The translations under genes and the position numbers were made by a program. This document shows, piece by piece, positions 8,877 through 17,564 of a DNA stretch of 64,000 bases. Positions within the stretch are counted from its first letter, which is position 1; the number at the start of each line of letters is the position of its first letter. The DNA comes from Bradyrhizobium sp. CSS354 (GTDB taxonomy: Bacteria > Pseudomonadota > Alphaproteobacteria > Rhizobiales > Xanthobacteraceae): the NCBI RefSeq assembly GCF_029051725.1, contig NZ_JAACFU010000004.1:434001-498000 (forward strand), read 5' to 3'. The notes below the pieces were generated by a model. The model saw only the letters and a program-made list of their open reading frames with translations, was not told where the DNA came from and searched no databases.

Positions 8877-9830
8877 ATGGCATTTTGTCGCACCCTCGCG
8901 AATATCCTGCTCTCCGGCACGATCGCGCTCGCGTCCATCGCGCACGCCGCCGGTATCACCGTGCATGACGCGCGCAACCGCGATGTCGTTGTCGCCGACA
9001 TTACACGGACGGTCTCGATCGGCGGCGCCATCACCGAGATTCTCTATGCGCTCGGGCTCGAGAGCCGCCTGGTCGGTGTCGACACCACGAGCCTCTATCC
9101 GGCAGCGGCGCTGCGCGACAAACCCAATGTCGGCTACATGCGCCAGATTTCAGCCGAGGGCGTGCTCGGCCTCAACCCCACTCTGATCCTGGCGATCCAG
9201 GGGTCGGGCCCGCGCGAAACGATGGACCTGCTGGAGACGGCGAAGGTGCCGCTGGTGCTGGTGCCGGAGACCTTCTCCGAGGACGGCCTGATCGAAAAAA
9301 TTAGACTGGTGGGCCATGCCATGGGCGTCGACGCGCGCGCCGAATGCCTGACCGCCGCGGTCAGCGCCGATCTCGCGCAGCTGCGCGCACTGCGCGCCAA
9401 GGTGACGAAGCCGGTCCGCGTGATGTTCGTGATGTCGCTCCAGAACGGACGCGCCATGGTCGCCGGTCACAAGACCGCTGCCGACGAGATCATCCAGCTC
9501 GCGGGCGCCGCCAACGCGGTCGACGATTACGACGGCTACAAGATCATCGGCGACGAGGCGATCGTCGCGGCGAAGCCCGATGTCGTGCTGTCGATCGAGC
9601 GCGGCAAGGACTCACTCCAGGCCGACGCGATCTATGCCCATCCGGGCTTTGCGCTGACGCCGGTCGCAGCCAACAAGAGTTTCATCACGATGGACGGGCT
9701 ATATCTGCTCGGCTTCGGGCCGCGCACCGCGGCGGCGGCGCGCGATCTCTCCGTCAAGCTCTATCCGGCATTGTCCGACCGGGGTGGCACGTTCGCCTCG
9801 GCCTTGTCGGCAGCGAACTGCCGGCAATGA
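8877..9830 (+). CDS. hmuT: Heme ABC transporter periplasmic binding protein HmuT
   Basis: This 317-aa protein has a signal peptide (about 1-24, AHA) and a class III (BtuF/FhuD-like) binding fold: SIGGAITEILYALGLESRLVGVDTTS in the N-lobe, VGYMRQISAEG, a long linking helix, and DGLYLLGFGPRT in the C-lobe. It binds heme in the periplasm and delivers it to HmuUV. The VGYMRQ tyrosine region corresponds to the heme-ligand loop of HmuT/ShuT proteins. Its stop overlaps the hmuU start by ATGA, so translation is coupled. Confidence 0.93.
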   Translation: MAFCRTLANILLSGTIALASIAHAAGITVHDARNRDVVVADITRTVSIGGAITEILYALGLESRLVGVDTTSLYPAAALRDKPNVGYMRQISAEGVLGLNPTLILAIQGSGPRETMDLLETAKVPLVLVPETFSEDGLIEKIRLVGHAMGVDARAECLTAAVSADLAQLRALRAKVTKPVRVMFVMSLQNGRAMVAGHKTAADEIIQLAGAANAVDDYDGYKIIGDEAIVAAKPDVVLSIERGKDSLQADAIYAHPGFALTPVAANKSFITMDGLYLLGFGPRTAAAARDLSVKLYPALSDRGGTFASALSAANCRQ

Positions 9831-10924
9831 GTGTTGCGGTCGGAACAGGAGCGCGTAGCACCGGGCAACGCGCCGGTAGGGGACGCAGGTTCGGGTCGGT
9901 TGCGCTTCCTCTGCTCCTCGCAGCGCTTGCAGTCATCGCGACCGTTGCGCTGACCGTCGGCGCGGCCGGCATTCCCCTCTCGCGGCTGCCTGCCGCACTC
10001 GGCTTTGCCGGCAACGCAGCCGCCGATGCCATGACCGCCCGTGACCGGCTCGTACTGTGGTCGATCCGCATCCCCCGGATCGCGGCGACCGCGATGGTCG
10101 GCGGCCTGCTCGCCGCGGCCGGCGCAATCATGCAGGGCCTGTTCCGCAATCCGCTCGCCGATCCTGCGCTGGTCGGCGTCTCCAGCGGCGGCGCGCTCGC
10201 GGCCGCAAGTACCATCGTCTTCACCGATTCACGCTTCGGCGAGACGCTGCATTTCCTCCAGACCGAGCTGTTGCCGCTTGCTGCTTTCGCGGGATCGCTG
10301 GTCACGACCGCGACCCTCTATGGCATCTCCAGCCGCTCGGGGCGGACCTCGATCGCGATCTTCCTGCTCGCCGGCGTTGCCATCACCGCGATCACCAATG
10401 CCGGCATCGGCCTGCTGGTGTTCGTCGCCGACGACCGCCAGCTCCGCGACATCACGTTCTGGCTGCTGGGTTCGATGAGCGGCGCGACCTGGACCAAGGC
10501 CGCCGTGCTCGTGCCCATCCTGGTCGTCGGGCTCTTGGCCTGCACCTACATCGCCCGCGGTCTCGATCTCCTGGTGCTCGGCGAGGCCGACGCCTTTCAT
10601 GGCGGCGTCGACGTCGAGCGGCTGAAGCGGATCTCGATCGTCATGGTCTCCGCCATGACCGGAGTCGCGGTGTCGATCAGCGGCGTCATCGGCTTTGTCG
10701 GTATCGTCGTGCCGCATCTATTGCGCCTCGTCATCGGCCCGACGCACCGCCTGCTGCTTCCGGCCTCGGTGCTGCTCGGTGCGATCCTGATGGTCGGCGC
10801 CGACACGCTGGCGCGCACCATCGTGGCGCCGGCGGAAATGCCGATCGGCATCTTGACCGCCGCGGTCGGCGCCCCGGTCTTCCTGGGGATTCTGCTGCGG
10901 CAGCGTGGGCTCGCCTCGCTATGA
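9827..10924 (+). CDS. hmuU: Heme ABC transporter permease HmuU
   Basis: The 365-aa product is a FecCD/BtuC-type permease with about ten membrane spans. Visible signatures are R-I-P-R-I-A-A-T early, NPLADPALVGVSSGGALAA, a helix rich in Ala/Gly, GVAVSISGVIGFVGIVVPH, and a late P-x-E-M-P-I-G-I-L-T-A-A-V-G-A-P. It forms the heme channel in the inner membrane. Start ATG 9827 overlaps the hmuT stop; its own stop overlaps hmuV in the same ATGA manner. A basic, non-conserved N-terminal extension of about 25 residues precedes the first helix. Confidence 0.94.
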   Translation: MSVAVGTGARSTGQRAGRGRRFGSVALPLLLAALAVIATVALTVGAAGIPLSRLPAALGFAGNAAADAMTARDRLVLWSIRIPRIAATAMVGGLLAAAGAIMQGLFRNPLADPALVGVSSGGALAAASTIVFTDSRFGETLHFLQTELLPLAAFAGSLVTTATLYGISSRSGRTSIAIFLLAGVAITAITNAGIGLLVFVADDRQLRDITFWLLGSMSGATWTKAAVLVPILVVGLLACTYIARGLDLLVLGEADAFHGGVDVERLKRISIVMVSAMTGVAVSISGVIGFVGIVVPHLLRLVIGPTHRLLLPASVLLGAILMVGADTLARTIVAPAEMPIGILTAAVGAPVFLGILLRQRGLASL

Positions 10925-11730
10925 GCGCCGTGATCGAAGCCCGTGCTTTAACCAAGCGCGCCGGCCGCGCGACGCTACTCGATGGCGTCGACCTGAGCGT
11001 GGGGGCCGGCGAGATGATCGCCATCATCGGTCCGAACGGCGCCGGCAAGTCGACGCTGCTGCGGCTGCTCTCGGGCGACCTCCGCCCGAGCGAAGGCGAG
11101 GTGCGGCTGCAGCAGCGCGATCTCCGCAGCTATACGCCACGCGAACTCGCCGCGCGCCGCACGATGTTGTCCCAGCACATCAACGTCACCTTCCCCTTCA
11201 CGGTCGGGGAGATCGTGCTGATGGGCGCGGGCGACCGCAGCTTGCGCGATCCCGGTCCGCTTGTCGATGCCGCACTGGACGAGGTTGGCCTGACGAAATT
11301 TCGCGACCGGCAATTGCCGACGTTGTCAGGCGGCGAGCAGCAGCGCGCCCATTTCGCCCGCGTGCTGGTGCAGCTCGCCTGCGGCGAGGCCGAGCACGGA
11401 CCGGGCCTTCTGCTGCTGGACGAGCCGACGTCGAGCCTCGACCTGCGTCACCAGATCGACCTCGTCGAAGCCGCGCGCCGCCGCGCGGCGCATGGCACCG
11501 CCGTCATCGCGATCCTGCACGACCTCAATCTCGCGATCCGGTTTGCCGACCGGCTGGTCGTGCTGAACCGCGGCCGGCTCGCCGCCGACGGCCCGCGCGC
11601 CGATGTCGTCACACGCGAGACCATCCGCGACATCTTCGAGATCGACGCCGTCGTCCATCAGGCTGACGACGGCGTACCTTACGTGTTGCCGCAATCGATG
11701 CGCGCGGCGCCGCCTGTGGCGGGAATTTAG
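10921..11730 (+). CDS. hmuV: Heme ABC transporter ATP-binding protein HmuV
   Basis: A 269-aa ABC ATPase: Walker A GPNGAGKST at 37-45, a Q-loop MLSQH near 93, the signature LSGGEQQR, Walker B LLLLDEPTSSLD and a switch HDLNLA. It supplies energy for HmuTU heme import. The N-terminal half is typical of the FecE/HmuV branch. The stop codon overlaps the stop of the convergent DUF4139 gene, so no terminator fits between the genes and the two transcripts must overlap. Confidence 0.94.
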   Translation: MSAVIEARALTKRAGRATLLDGVDLSVGAGEMIAIIGPNGAGKSTLLRLLSGDLRPSEGEVRLQQRDLRSYTPRELAARRTMLSQHINVTFPFTVGEIVLMGAGDRSLRDPGPLVDAALDEVGLTKFRDRQLPTLSGGEQQRAHFARVLVQLACGEAEHGPGLLLLDEPTSSLDLRHQIDLVEAARRRAAHGTAVIAILHDLNLAIRFADRLVVLNRGRLAADGPRADVVTRETIRDIFEIDAVVHQADDGVPYVLPQSMRAAPPVAGI

Positions 11731-13403
11731 CCAGCCGGCACGATCACCATGCTCTTGTCCTTCGGCCAGCGAATGCGCCAGGCGAAGTTGATGTCCTTGA
11801 CCTCGCCGGGCTTGGCGTCGAACGACCATTCCAGGACGCCGCGCCGGTCGCGAATGTTGCTTGCGGTCGGCGGCGTGGTCGCAGGCAACATCTCGACGAG
11901 GATGTCCTCGCTCTCGCTGACCGGCAACTGGTCCTCGATCGCGACCTTGATCGGGAAGTCGTGACCATTGCGGATTGTGGTCTTGAATGCGCGCTCGTCG
12001 GTCTTCGACGTGGTGACCAGGAGACCGGCCGAACCTTCGTTGCGCTTGAGCACGGCGCGCTCGATCCTGATCTTGTCGTCGGCGCCGAAGCCGAGCCGCA
12101 CGATGTCATCCTTGGCCGAGGCCGAGAGCTTGCCGCGGCCGACGAAAGTTCCATCGCGATAGATTGCGACCTTGCCCGGCAACAGGCTCGTGTCGTCCGC
12201 CTGCTTGAAGCTGGCCTCGAGGAAGGCGGTGGGATCCATCACCGGTGCCGCGCGCACCGTGAGATCGGCGGGCACGGTCACCGAGGCGATGCGCAGGCTC
12301 TTGGCGCCCTCGGCGGCGCCGAGGCTGACGCGGCCGGGAATTTTGTAGGTAGCCTGGAAGTCCCCGATCTCGGCGACCGCCTGCTGTTCTTCGGCGCGCT
12401 CGCGAATGTCGTCGGCCGCCTTGGCCGCGGACGTTTCCATCTTTCGCTGCTGCATTGGCGCCGCCGCAGGCATTGCCGAATCCGAAAGCGAACCCAGCGC
12501 CCGCGGCCTCGGTAGCTGCGGATATTGTGCGACCAGCGAATTCAGCTCCGCCGCGCTGCCGCCGCGGCCGATGCGGACCGTGGAGACGCCGAGCGTGACG
12601 TTGGACCAGTCCTCGCCGGTTGATTGCGTGACCTCGGCGCGGCGGACCAATTCGAGCTGCGGCTTGCGGTCCTTGGCGCCGGTGTCGAGCCGGGCGTCAT
12701 AGAGCGGCAGCCATCGGGCGTTGCGGACATTGTAGGTGACCCTCAACGTCGCCTTGGTTGCTGCCGGCGCGGCGATGTCCATGCGGACTTCGAGCTTGCT
12801 CGGCGGCTTGGCCTTCCGCTCGACTTCGAGCTGGGCGATCTGCCGATCAATGTCGCGCATCTTGCGCGTGGCGTCGCGGACGGCGGTATCGGCGCTCGCA
12901 ATTTCCTCACCGACGGTGGCAAAGGCCGTGCGCCATTCGGCAATCGGCCGCGCCTCGCCCTTGTCGCCAATGCCCGCGGGCGACGCTTCCGCAAAATGCT
13001 CCGCGAATTTGCGCCGCGCATTGGCCGAGTCGATCGCGCCTTGCAGGTCGGCGCGCTGGTCGTTCAGCGCCTCGATGCGCTTGTCCAGCTCCGGCAAATT
13101 GACCGGCGCCGCACGCGGTGTTCGCGCATCGATCGTGCCGATGGTGAGCTTCGCTCCCCCCTCGCCCTCCACCCGGATCGAGGAGGTGTCGAGACCAAGC
13201 GGGAAGTCCTTGGCAATGAGCGTCGAGTCACCAGACGGCAGGTCCACCGCGATGACGCGGGTGACGGTCGCGCCATCGGGGTAAACGGTGACGGTATCGA
13301 TGGCCGATGTGGCGTCCAATTCTGCGGCCCATGACGGCGACGCGAATGCCGTGGTCAACAGAACCAGGCTCGTCGTTGCCAAACATTTTGCGGTGATGCG
13401 CAT
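11727..13403 (-). CDS. Exported DUF4139/DUF4140 protein (mucoidy inhibitor MuiA-like)
   Basis: The 558-aa product has a Sec signal (about 1-26, cleavage after SWA). A DUF4140-like N-domain follows (IDTVTVYPDGATVTRV...), then a coiled-coil segment at about 110-190 rich in Arg/Glu/Ala, and a DUF4139 C-domain with Y-N-V-R-N-A-R-W-L-P-L-Y-D-A-R and E-D-W-S-N-V-T-L-G-V-S-T. Family members include MuiA-type proteins linked to exopolysaccharide phenotypes; the biochemical role is unknown. ATG 13403 follows a GGAGGGA ribosome site; an in-frame ATG seven codons upstream lies before that site and is less likely. Confidence 0.82.
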   Translation of the reverse strand: MRITAKCLATTSLVLLTTAFASPSWAAELDATSAIDTVTVYPDGATVTRVIAVDLPSGDSTLIAKDFPLGLDTSSIRVEGEGGAKLTIGTIDARTPRAAPVNLPELDKRIEALNDQRADLQGAIDSANARRKFAEHFAEASPAGIGDKGEARPIAEWRTAFATVGEEIASADTAVRDATRKMRDIDRQIAQLEVERKAKPPSKLEVRMDIAAPAATKATLRVTYNVRNARWLPLYDARLDTGAKDRKPQLELVRRAEVTQSTGEDWSNVTLGVSTVRIGRGGSAAELNSLVAQYPQLPRPRALGSLSDSAMPAAAPMQQRKMETSAAKAADDIRERAEEQQAVAEIGDFQATYKIPGRVSLGAAEGAKSLRIASVTVPADLTVRAAPVMDPTAFLEASFKQADDTSLLPGKVAIYRDGTFVGRGKLSASAKDDIVRLGFGADDKIRIERAVLKRNEGSAGLLVTTSKTDERAFKTTIRNGHDFPIKVAIEDQLPVSESEDILVEMLPATTPPTASNIRDRRGVLEWSFDAKPGEVKDINFAWRIRWPKDKSMVIVPAG

Positions 13404-13571
13404 CAAGTCCCTCCTCCAACTCATCGCCGCCGCCAGCCGGACGCGCGATCCAATGCCTCGCCAACATGGTTGGACGCGGCAGGGAAGGAATTGGTTCGAT
13501 TGGGGTTTCCGTGGGGCGTCGCCGCGGCGGCAGCAAGGCCCGCAATATGTCGTCGGCCCGCGACGAAGCCC

Positions 13572-14192
13572 TTAATCCTGAGCGGACGAACCCTGCCCGA
13601 AGATGCGGCGAAGCAGGTCTGTCACGTTCTTGGCACCGGCCTTCCTCAGAATGCCGGCGCGATAGCCCTCGACCGTCCGTGCGCTCAGATGCATGCGCCG
13701 GGCGATCTCCTTGTTGGTCAGGCCGGCGGCGAGATGCTCGAGCACGTCGCCTTCACGCGCGCTCAGGGGTTCGCAGCCCGGCAACCAGCGCTGCCGGTTG
13801 GAGCCGGGCTGCGCGAACTCGTCGATGGCGGCACCGATCCGGTCGACGATGTCGCGGGTGCGGAACGGCTTCTCGATGAAGTCGGCCGCACCGCTCCTGA
13901 TGGCGTCGACCGCCATGGCGATGCTGCCGTTTGCCGCGGTCACCAGCACCGGCGCCATGCAGTTTTCCTCGCGCAGGCGCTTGAGCACGTCGAGACCGGA
14001 GCGATCGGGCGGCATCTCCAGCAGCACGCAGGCCGGCATCCGCGCCTTGGCTTCCGAGAGCAGAGATGCGCCGTCGGCGAAGCAGATCACGTTGTATGCG
14101 CTCTGTTGAAGCGCGGTGGAAAGTTGTTCGCGGGAGGCGGCATCGGTGTCGATGACGAATACCTCACCCTTGGAAAGCATGTTCCCCGGCAT
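13572..14192 (-). CDS. FixJ/NarL-type response regulator with Glu in place of the phospho-acceptor Asp
   Basis: This 206-aa protein has a receiver domain (about 10-122) and a LuxR-type HTH (LSAREGDVLEHLAAGLTNKEIA...RTVEGYR). The receiver keeps the Lys of EKPF and a Thr in VLVTA. At the phospho-acceptor position it reads VLLEMPPDRSG, with Glu59 where FixJ-like proteins have Asp, and the acidic pocket reads VIDTD instead of the usual DDD. It may act in a fixed state without a kinase. No kinase gene is adjacent. The start could also be ATG 14180, which has a purine-rich stretch before it. It is divergent from an araC-type gene. Confidence 0.85.
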   Translation of the reverse strand: MPGNMLSKGEVFVIDTDAASREQLSTALQQSAYNVICFADGASLLSEAKARMPACVLLEMPPDRSGLDVLKRLREENCMAPVLVTAANGSIAMAVDAIRSGAADFIEKPFRTRDIVDRIGAAIDEFAQPGSNRQRWLPGCEPLSAREGDVLEHLAAGLTNKEIARRMHLSARTVEGYRAGILRKAGAKNVTDLLRRIFGQGSSAQD

Positions 14193-14335
14193 AATTCCGA
14201 TCCAGCAATGTCTTTGGTCAAATGGTCCGAGACGGCAGCGGGGCCTCATCGCGCCGCGCCGTCATATGCACGGCATTCGCGCCCGTGCTTCGGTTTCACT
14301 TATGTATGTTCCACCTGGTTCTCGGATTTGACGGA

Positions 14336-14365
14336 TCGGGACATAAACTTTACATTTCGGGACAT
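14336..14365 (+). promoter_or_regulatory. Direct repeat TCGGGACAT, 21-bp period, upstream of AraC-type gene
   Basis: The 9-mer TCGGGACAT occurs at 14336-14344 and again at 14357-14365, exactly 21 bp apart (two helical turns), ending 30 bp before the araC-type start. AraC-family proteins typically bind such same-face direct repeats. It could be the autoregulatory site or act on the divergent response-regulator gene. Confidence 0.55.
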
Positions 14366-14395
14366 CTGCGGGAATGGCTGGCAGGAACGGGTCGC

Positions 14396-15424
14396 ATGAC
14401 CGACCTCATTCGTAGCGCAGGCTTGAGCTATTACCCGGAGGTCGCCCGGTCGGTCGGGCTCGACCCCAAACAAATGATGCGCAAGGTCAGGCTGCCGCTA
14501 GCCTGCCTCGACAAGCCCGACACGCCCATTGCCGTCACCGGCCTGCGACGTCTGCTCGAATTGTCGGCAGAGGCGTCCGGAGCCGAAGATTTCGGCTTGC
14601 GCCTTTCCGAGCGCGGCGGGCTGACCAATTTCGGAGCGGTCGGCTTGATCGTGCGTGAACAGGCGACGGTTGGTGAAGCCATCGAAGCCTTCTCGCGCTT
14701 CATCCCGATCCATCACGACGGCATGAAGCTGGACGTCACCCGCGACAAGCAAACCGTAACCGTCACGCTGCACCTGCGCGGCCGGCAGCCGACCGCGCCA
14801 CGCCAATCGATCGACATGGCGCTCGGCAGCGTCCACCGCATCATCCAGTCGCTGTTCGGCAGCGATTGGCGGCCGCAGGAAGTGCACCTGCATTATCCAC
14901 CGCCGCACGACCGCAAGCGCTACCGCGAGTTCTACGGCTGTCGTGTGACCTTCAACGCGGAGGACGATTCGATCCTGTTGTCGGCACACGACATGGAGCG
15001 CCGGATCCCGAGCGCGCATCCGCTGATCGCGATCTATCTACGGAAGCGGATCGAGGCGATCGAGACGCGGCCGGCAAGCTGGGAGGAGAAGGTCGACGAG
15101 GTCGTGCGTCTCCTGCTCGCCGGCGGCGACTGCACGGTCGAGCGCGTCGCCGAGCACCTCGGCTGCACCCGCCGCACCATCCACCGCCACCTCGCCGAAG
15201 CCGGCACCAGCTTCTCGGCCATTCTCGACGCCCAGCGCGCCGATCTCGTGGTCCAGCTGATCCACGACCCCGGCCGGCCGCTGGCCGACATCGCCGTGCA
15301 GCTCGGCTTCTCCGCACAGAGCGCCATGGCCCGCTGGTTCCGCGGCCGCTTCGGCTGCACCATCACCGCATGGCGCAAAGGCGTCCGGCCACCGGAATCA
15401 TCGAGCGTGGCGACCGCGGCTTGA
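14396..15424 (+). CDS. AraC-family transcriptional regulator (PF12625 N-domain)
   Basis: The 342-aa product has an N-terminal 'arabinose-binding domain of AraC regulator' region (about 10-190, with the conserved RLLELSAEASGAEDFGLRL and G-A-V-G-L-I-V-R-E-Q segments). Two C-terminal HTH motifs follow (TVERVAEHLGCTRRTIHRHL and ADIAVQLGFSAQSAMARWF). Members of this branch control oxidative catabolism genes in response to small ligands. ATG 14396 follows an AGGAA site; upstream in-frame starts lack one. It ends 2 bp from convergent nnrS. The target may be its own promoter via the 21-bp-spaced repeat. Confidence 0.87.
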   Translation: MTDLIRSAGLSYYPEVARSVGLDPKQMMRKVRLPLACLDKPDTPIAVTGLRRLLELSAEASGAEDFGLRLSERGGLTNFGAVGLIVREQATVGEAIEAFSRFIPIHHDGMKLDVTRDKQTVTVTLHLRGRQPTAPRQSIDMALGSVHRIIQSLFGSDWRPQEVHLHYPPPHDRKRYREFYGCRVTFNAEDDSILLSAHDMERRIPSAHPLIAIYLRKRIEAIETRPASWEEKVDEVVRLLLAGGDCTVERVAEHLGCTRRTIHRHLAEAGTSFSAILDAQRADLVVQLIHDPGRPLADIAVQLGFSAQSAMARWFRGRFGCTITAWRKGVRPPESSSVATAA

Positions 15425-15426
15425 AT

Positions 15427-16638
15427 TCAGCGTGCCGGGACGGGCACGCCCATGATGGCGAGTGCGCGGCGACGGCTGCCGGCGAGCAGCGGGCCGAACG
15501 CGATGGCAAAGCCGAGGAACGCAACGATCCAGCCGCAGGCGGCAAGGTGCAGCAATGCATCGCTGTGCGCAGGCCAAGCCACCGCCGCGACCCGCGCCAG
15601 CGCCGCGACGATGATCGCGGCATAGATGGCTTGTGTCGCCGGCGAAGCCGTCAGCGCCTGTCCGGTATGGCCGAGACTCGCACGGGTCATCACCGCGAGC
15701 GTCATGGTCCCGGCCGCGCCCGCCATCCAGGCGTGGATGCCCGCACTCGGCGGCAACGCGCCGAAGACGGCAAAAGCATGCAGGAGGAAGCCAAGCGGCA
15801 CGAAGACATAGCCGACATGGAGGATCAGGAGCAGCCGCTCGCGGAAGGTGCGGTCACCGGCCCAGCGCGCAAGCCGCACCAGATGGAGCCCGCCGACCAA
15901 GGCCATCGCCGCCCCGGTGACCGTACTCAACGGCGCGACAATCCATGAGACGAGCGCCAGCGCGCTGCAGCCGATCACCACACCGTCAAAGCGCCCGAAC
16001 GGCACCGGGAGACGGCCAGGGTTGAATTTGACCAGCCAGTTGCGGGTGAAGCTCGGGATGATGCGGCCGCCGATCAGCGAGATCATCAAAACGACCACGC
16101 CGATGCCGACGCGGATGCCGAGATCGGCCGCACCCGCATAATGCGCTTCGAGATGGAAGGCGACATTGCCGGCGAGCAGCACCAGTACCAGCACCACCAC
16201 GGGAAGATTGCGCCAGTTGCCGCCGGCGATGATTTCACGGGTTGCTGCAGCGACGACCAGCGTCAGGAAGGCTGCATCGACGGCAAGCGCAAACGCCCAG
16301 CCGATATCGGCGGACACCGTCACCGCGACCCGGCCGGCGAGCCAGACCGCCAGCAGCGCGCCCAAGGACGTCCCCTGGATCGGCAGCCGCCCGGTCCAGT
16401 TCGGAATCGCCGTGAACAGGAATCCCGTGATCACCGCCGGCAGGAACCCGTAGAGCATCTCATGGACGTGCCAGTCGCGCGGTGCGAAAGCGGAGCTCAC
16501 CGACAATTCGCCGTAGAACATCCGCAGCCAGGCCAGGATCGAAAGCCCTGCCTGGATGGCGGCGAGCAGGAAAAAGGGCCGAAAGCTGTTCGCAAACAGC
16601 GGCCAGCCCTCAAAGTTACGGGATCGGGCGCCAGCCAT
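15427..16638 (-). CDS. nnrS: NnrS-family heme-copper membrane protein, nitric oxide stress
   Basis: A 403-aa protein with about twelve membrane spans and the NnrS hallmarks: W-P-L-F-A-N-S-F-R-P-F-F near the N-terminus, a W-H-V-H-E-M-L-Y-G motif, G-G-R-I-I-P-S-F-T-R-N, and the late W-M-A-G-A...M-T-R-A-S-L-G-H-T-G. The histidines in WHVHEM and GHTG are candidate metal ligands. NnrS proteins protect cells against nitrosative stress during denitrification. It is divergent from nnrR, and an FNR/NnrR-type box lies between them, 70 bp from its start. Confidence 0.92.
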   Translation of the reverse strand: MAGARSRNFEGWPLFANSFRPFFLLAAIQAGLSILAWLRMFYGELSVSSAFAPRDWHVHEMLYGFLPAVITGFLFTAIPNWTGRLPIQGTSLGALLAVWLAGRVAVTVSADIGWAFALAVDAAFLTLVVAAATREIIAGGNWRNLPVVVLVLVLLAGNVAFHLEAHYAGAADLGIRVGIGVVVLMISLIGGRIIPSFTRNWLVKFNPGRLPVPFGRFDGVVIGCSALALVSWIVAPLSTVTGAAMALVGGLHLVRLARWAGDRTFRERLLLILHVGYVFVPLGFLLHAFAVFGALPPSAGIHAWMAGAAGTMTLAVMTRASLGHTGQALTASPATQAIYAAIIVAALARVAAVAWPAHSDALLHLAACGWIVAFLGFAIAFGPLLAGSRRRALAIMGVPVPAR

Positions 16639-16701
16639 GGGTCAACTCCAGTCGATTCAAATCGTCGCCTGGAAAAATACTGCCGTCCGGCCGGCTCGTT
16701 T

Positions 16702-16715
16702 TTGAGCTATCGCAA
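16702..16715. promoter_or_regulatory. FNR/NnrR-type box between nnrS and nnrR
   Basis: TTGAGCTATCGCAA has the TTG-N8-CAA geometry of FNR/CRP-family sites. The centre lies 58 bp before the nnrR ATG and 70 bp before the nnrS ATG, so it may serve both divergent genes. It is one of four such boxes in this block. Confidence 0.65.
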
Positions 16716-16766
16716 ACACCCTGACGATTGCAGGTGTCATCACACTTTCAGCGCCAAGGAGGCAGG

Positions 16767-17477
16767 ATGGCCAAGGTCGACACATCGCTGGTTGCGCATT
16801 TGCCGCTGTTTGGGGGTGTCAAACCGGAGGACCTCGATGAGATCCTGCGCGAAGCCCGCTCGGCGCGCTATCCCAAGAACAGCGCCATTTTCGAGCAGGG
16901 CGCGGACGCGCAATCCTTCTTCCTGCTGCTGCACGGCCATGTTCGCGCGGCCAAGACCACACCGACCGGCGAGCAGATCGTGGTCCGCTATGTCGCGCCG
17001 GGCGAAACGTTCGGTCTCGCGATGGCGATCGGGGCCGCGCGCTATCCGGCCACGGCGATCGCGGTCGACGACAGCGTCGCCCTGATCTGGCCGACCTCGG
17101 CCTGGCCGCGACTGGTCGAGCGATTTCCCTCGCTCGCCGCCAACACGCTCCAGACTGTCGGCACGCGGCTCCAGGAGAGCCACACCCGAATCCTGGAAAT
17201 GTCGACCCAGCAGGTCGAGCAGCGCGTCGCGCATGCGCTGCTGCGCCTCGCCAAACAATCCGGCAAGAAGCTCGACCGCGGCATCGAGATCGACTTCCCG
17301 ATCAGCCGCCAGGACATCGCGCAGATGACCGGCACCACGCTGCACACCGTGAGCCGGATCCTGAGCGGCTGGGAACAGCAGGGGCTGGTCGAAAGCGGCC
17401 GTCAGCGCATTATCCTGCGCGATCCGCATGGGATCGTCGTGCTGGCGGAGCGAAGCCCGGACAGCGGCGCGGCTTAA
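16767..17477 (+). CDS. nnrR: Crp/Fnr-family nitrogen-oxide regulator NnrR
   Basis: The 236-aa product has a cyclic-nucleotide-like beta-barrel (about 12-125), a dimer helix and a Crp-type winged HTH (FPISRQDIAQMTGTTLHTVSRILS). It lacks the N-terminal Cys cluster of oxygen-sensing FNR, as expected for NnrR, which responds to nitric oxide and activates nirK, nor and nnrS genes in denitrifying rhizobia. ATG 16767 follows GGAGGCAGG. Location beside nnrS and upstream of hemN and nirK supports the name. A bidirectional hairpin follows its stop. Confidence 0.9.
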   Translation: MAKVDTSLVAHLPLFGGVKPEDLDEILREARSARYPKNSAIFEQGADAQSFFLLLHGHVRAAKTTPTGEQIVVRYVAPGETFGLAMAIGAARYPATAIAVDDSVALIWPTSAWPRLVERFPSLAANTLQTVGTRLQESHTRILEMSTQQVEQRVAHALLRLAKQSGKKLDRGIEIDFPISRQDIAQMTGTTLHTVSRILSGWEQQGLVESGRQRIILRDPHGIVVLAERSPDSGAA

Positions 17478-17483
17478 GGCCAG

Positions 17484-17526
17484 GGGTGAGGGTCGCGTCC
17501 GCTTACGGCGAAAGCGCCCCTCACCC
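17484..17526. terminator. Long hairpin between convergent nnrR and DUF1858 gene
   Basis: Arms 17484-17496 and 17514-17526 pair over 13 bp with one mismatch around a 17-nt loop. Placed between two converging stops, it probably ends both transcripts. Confidence 0.6.
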
Positions 17527-17564
17527 GGGAATCCGCGCGCGGCCCGCGCGAAGTCCAGACCGGT

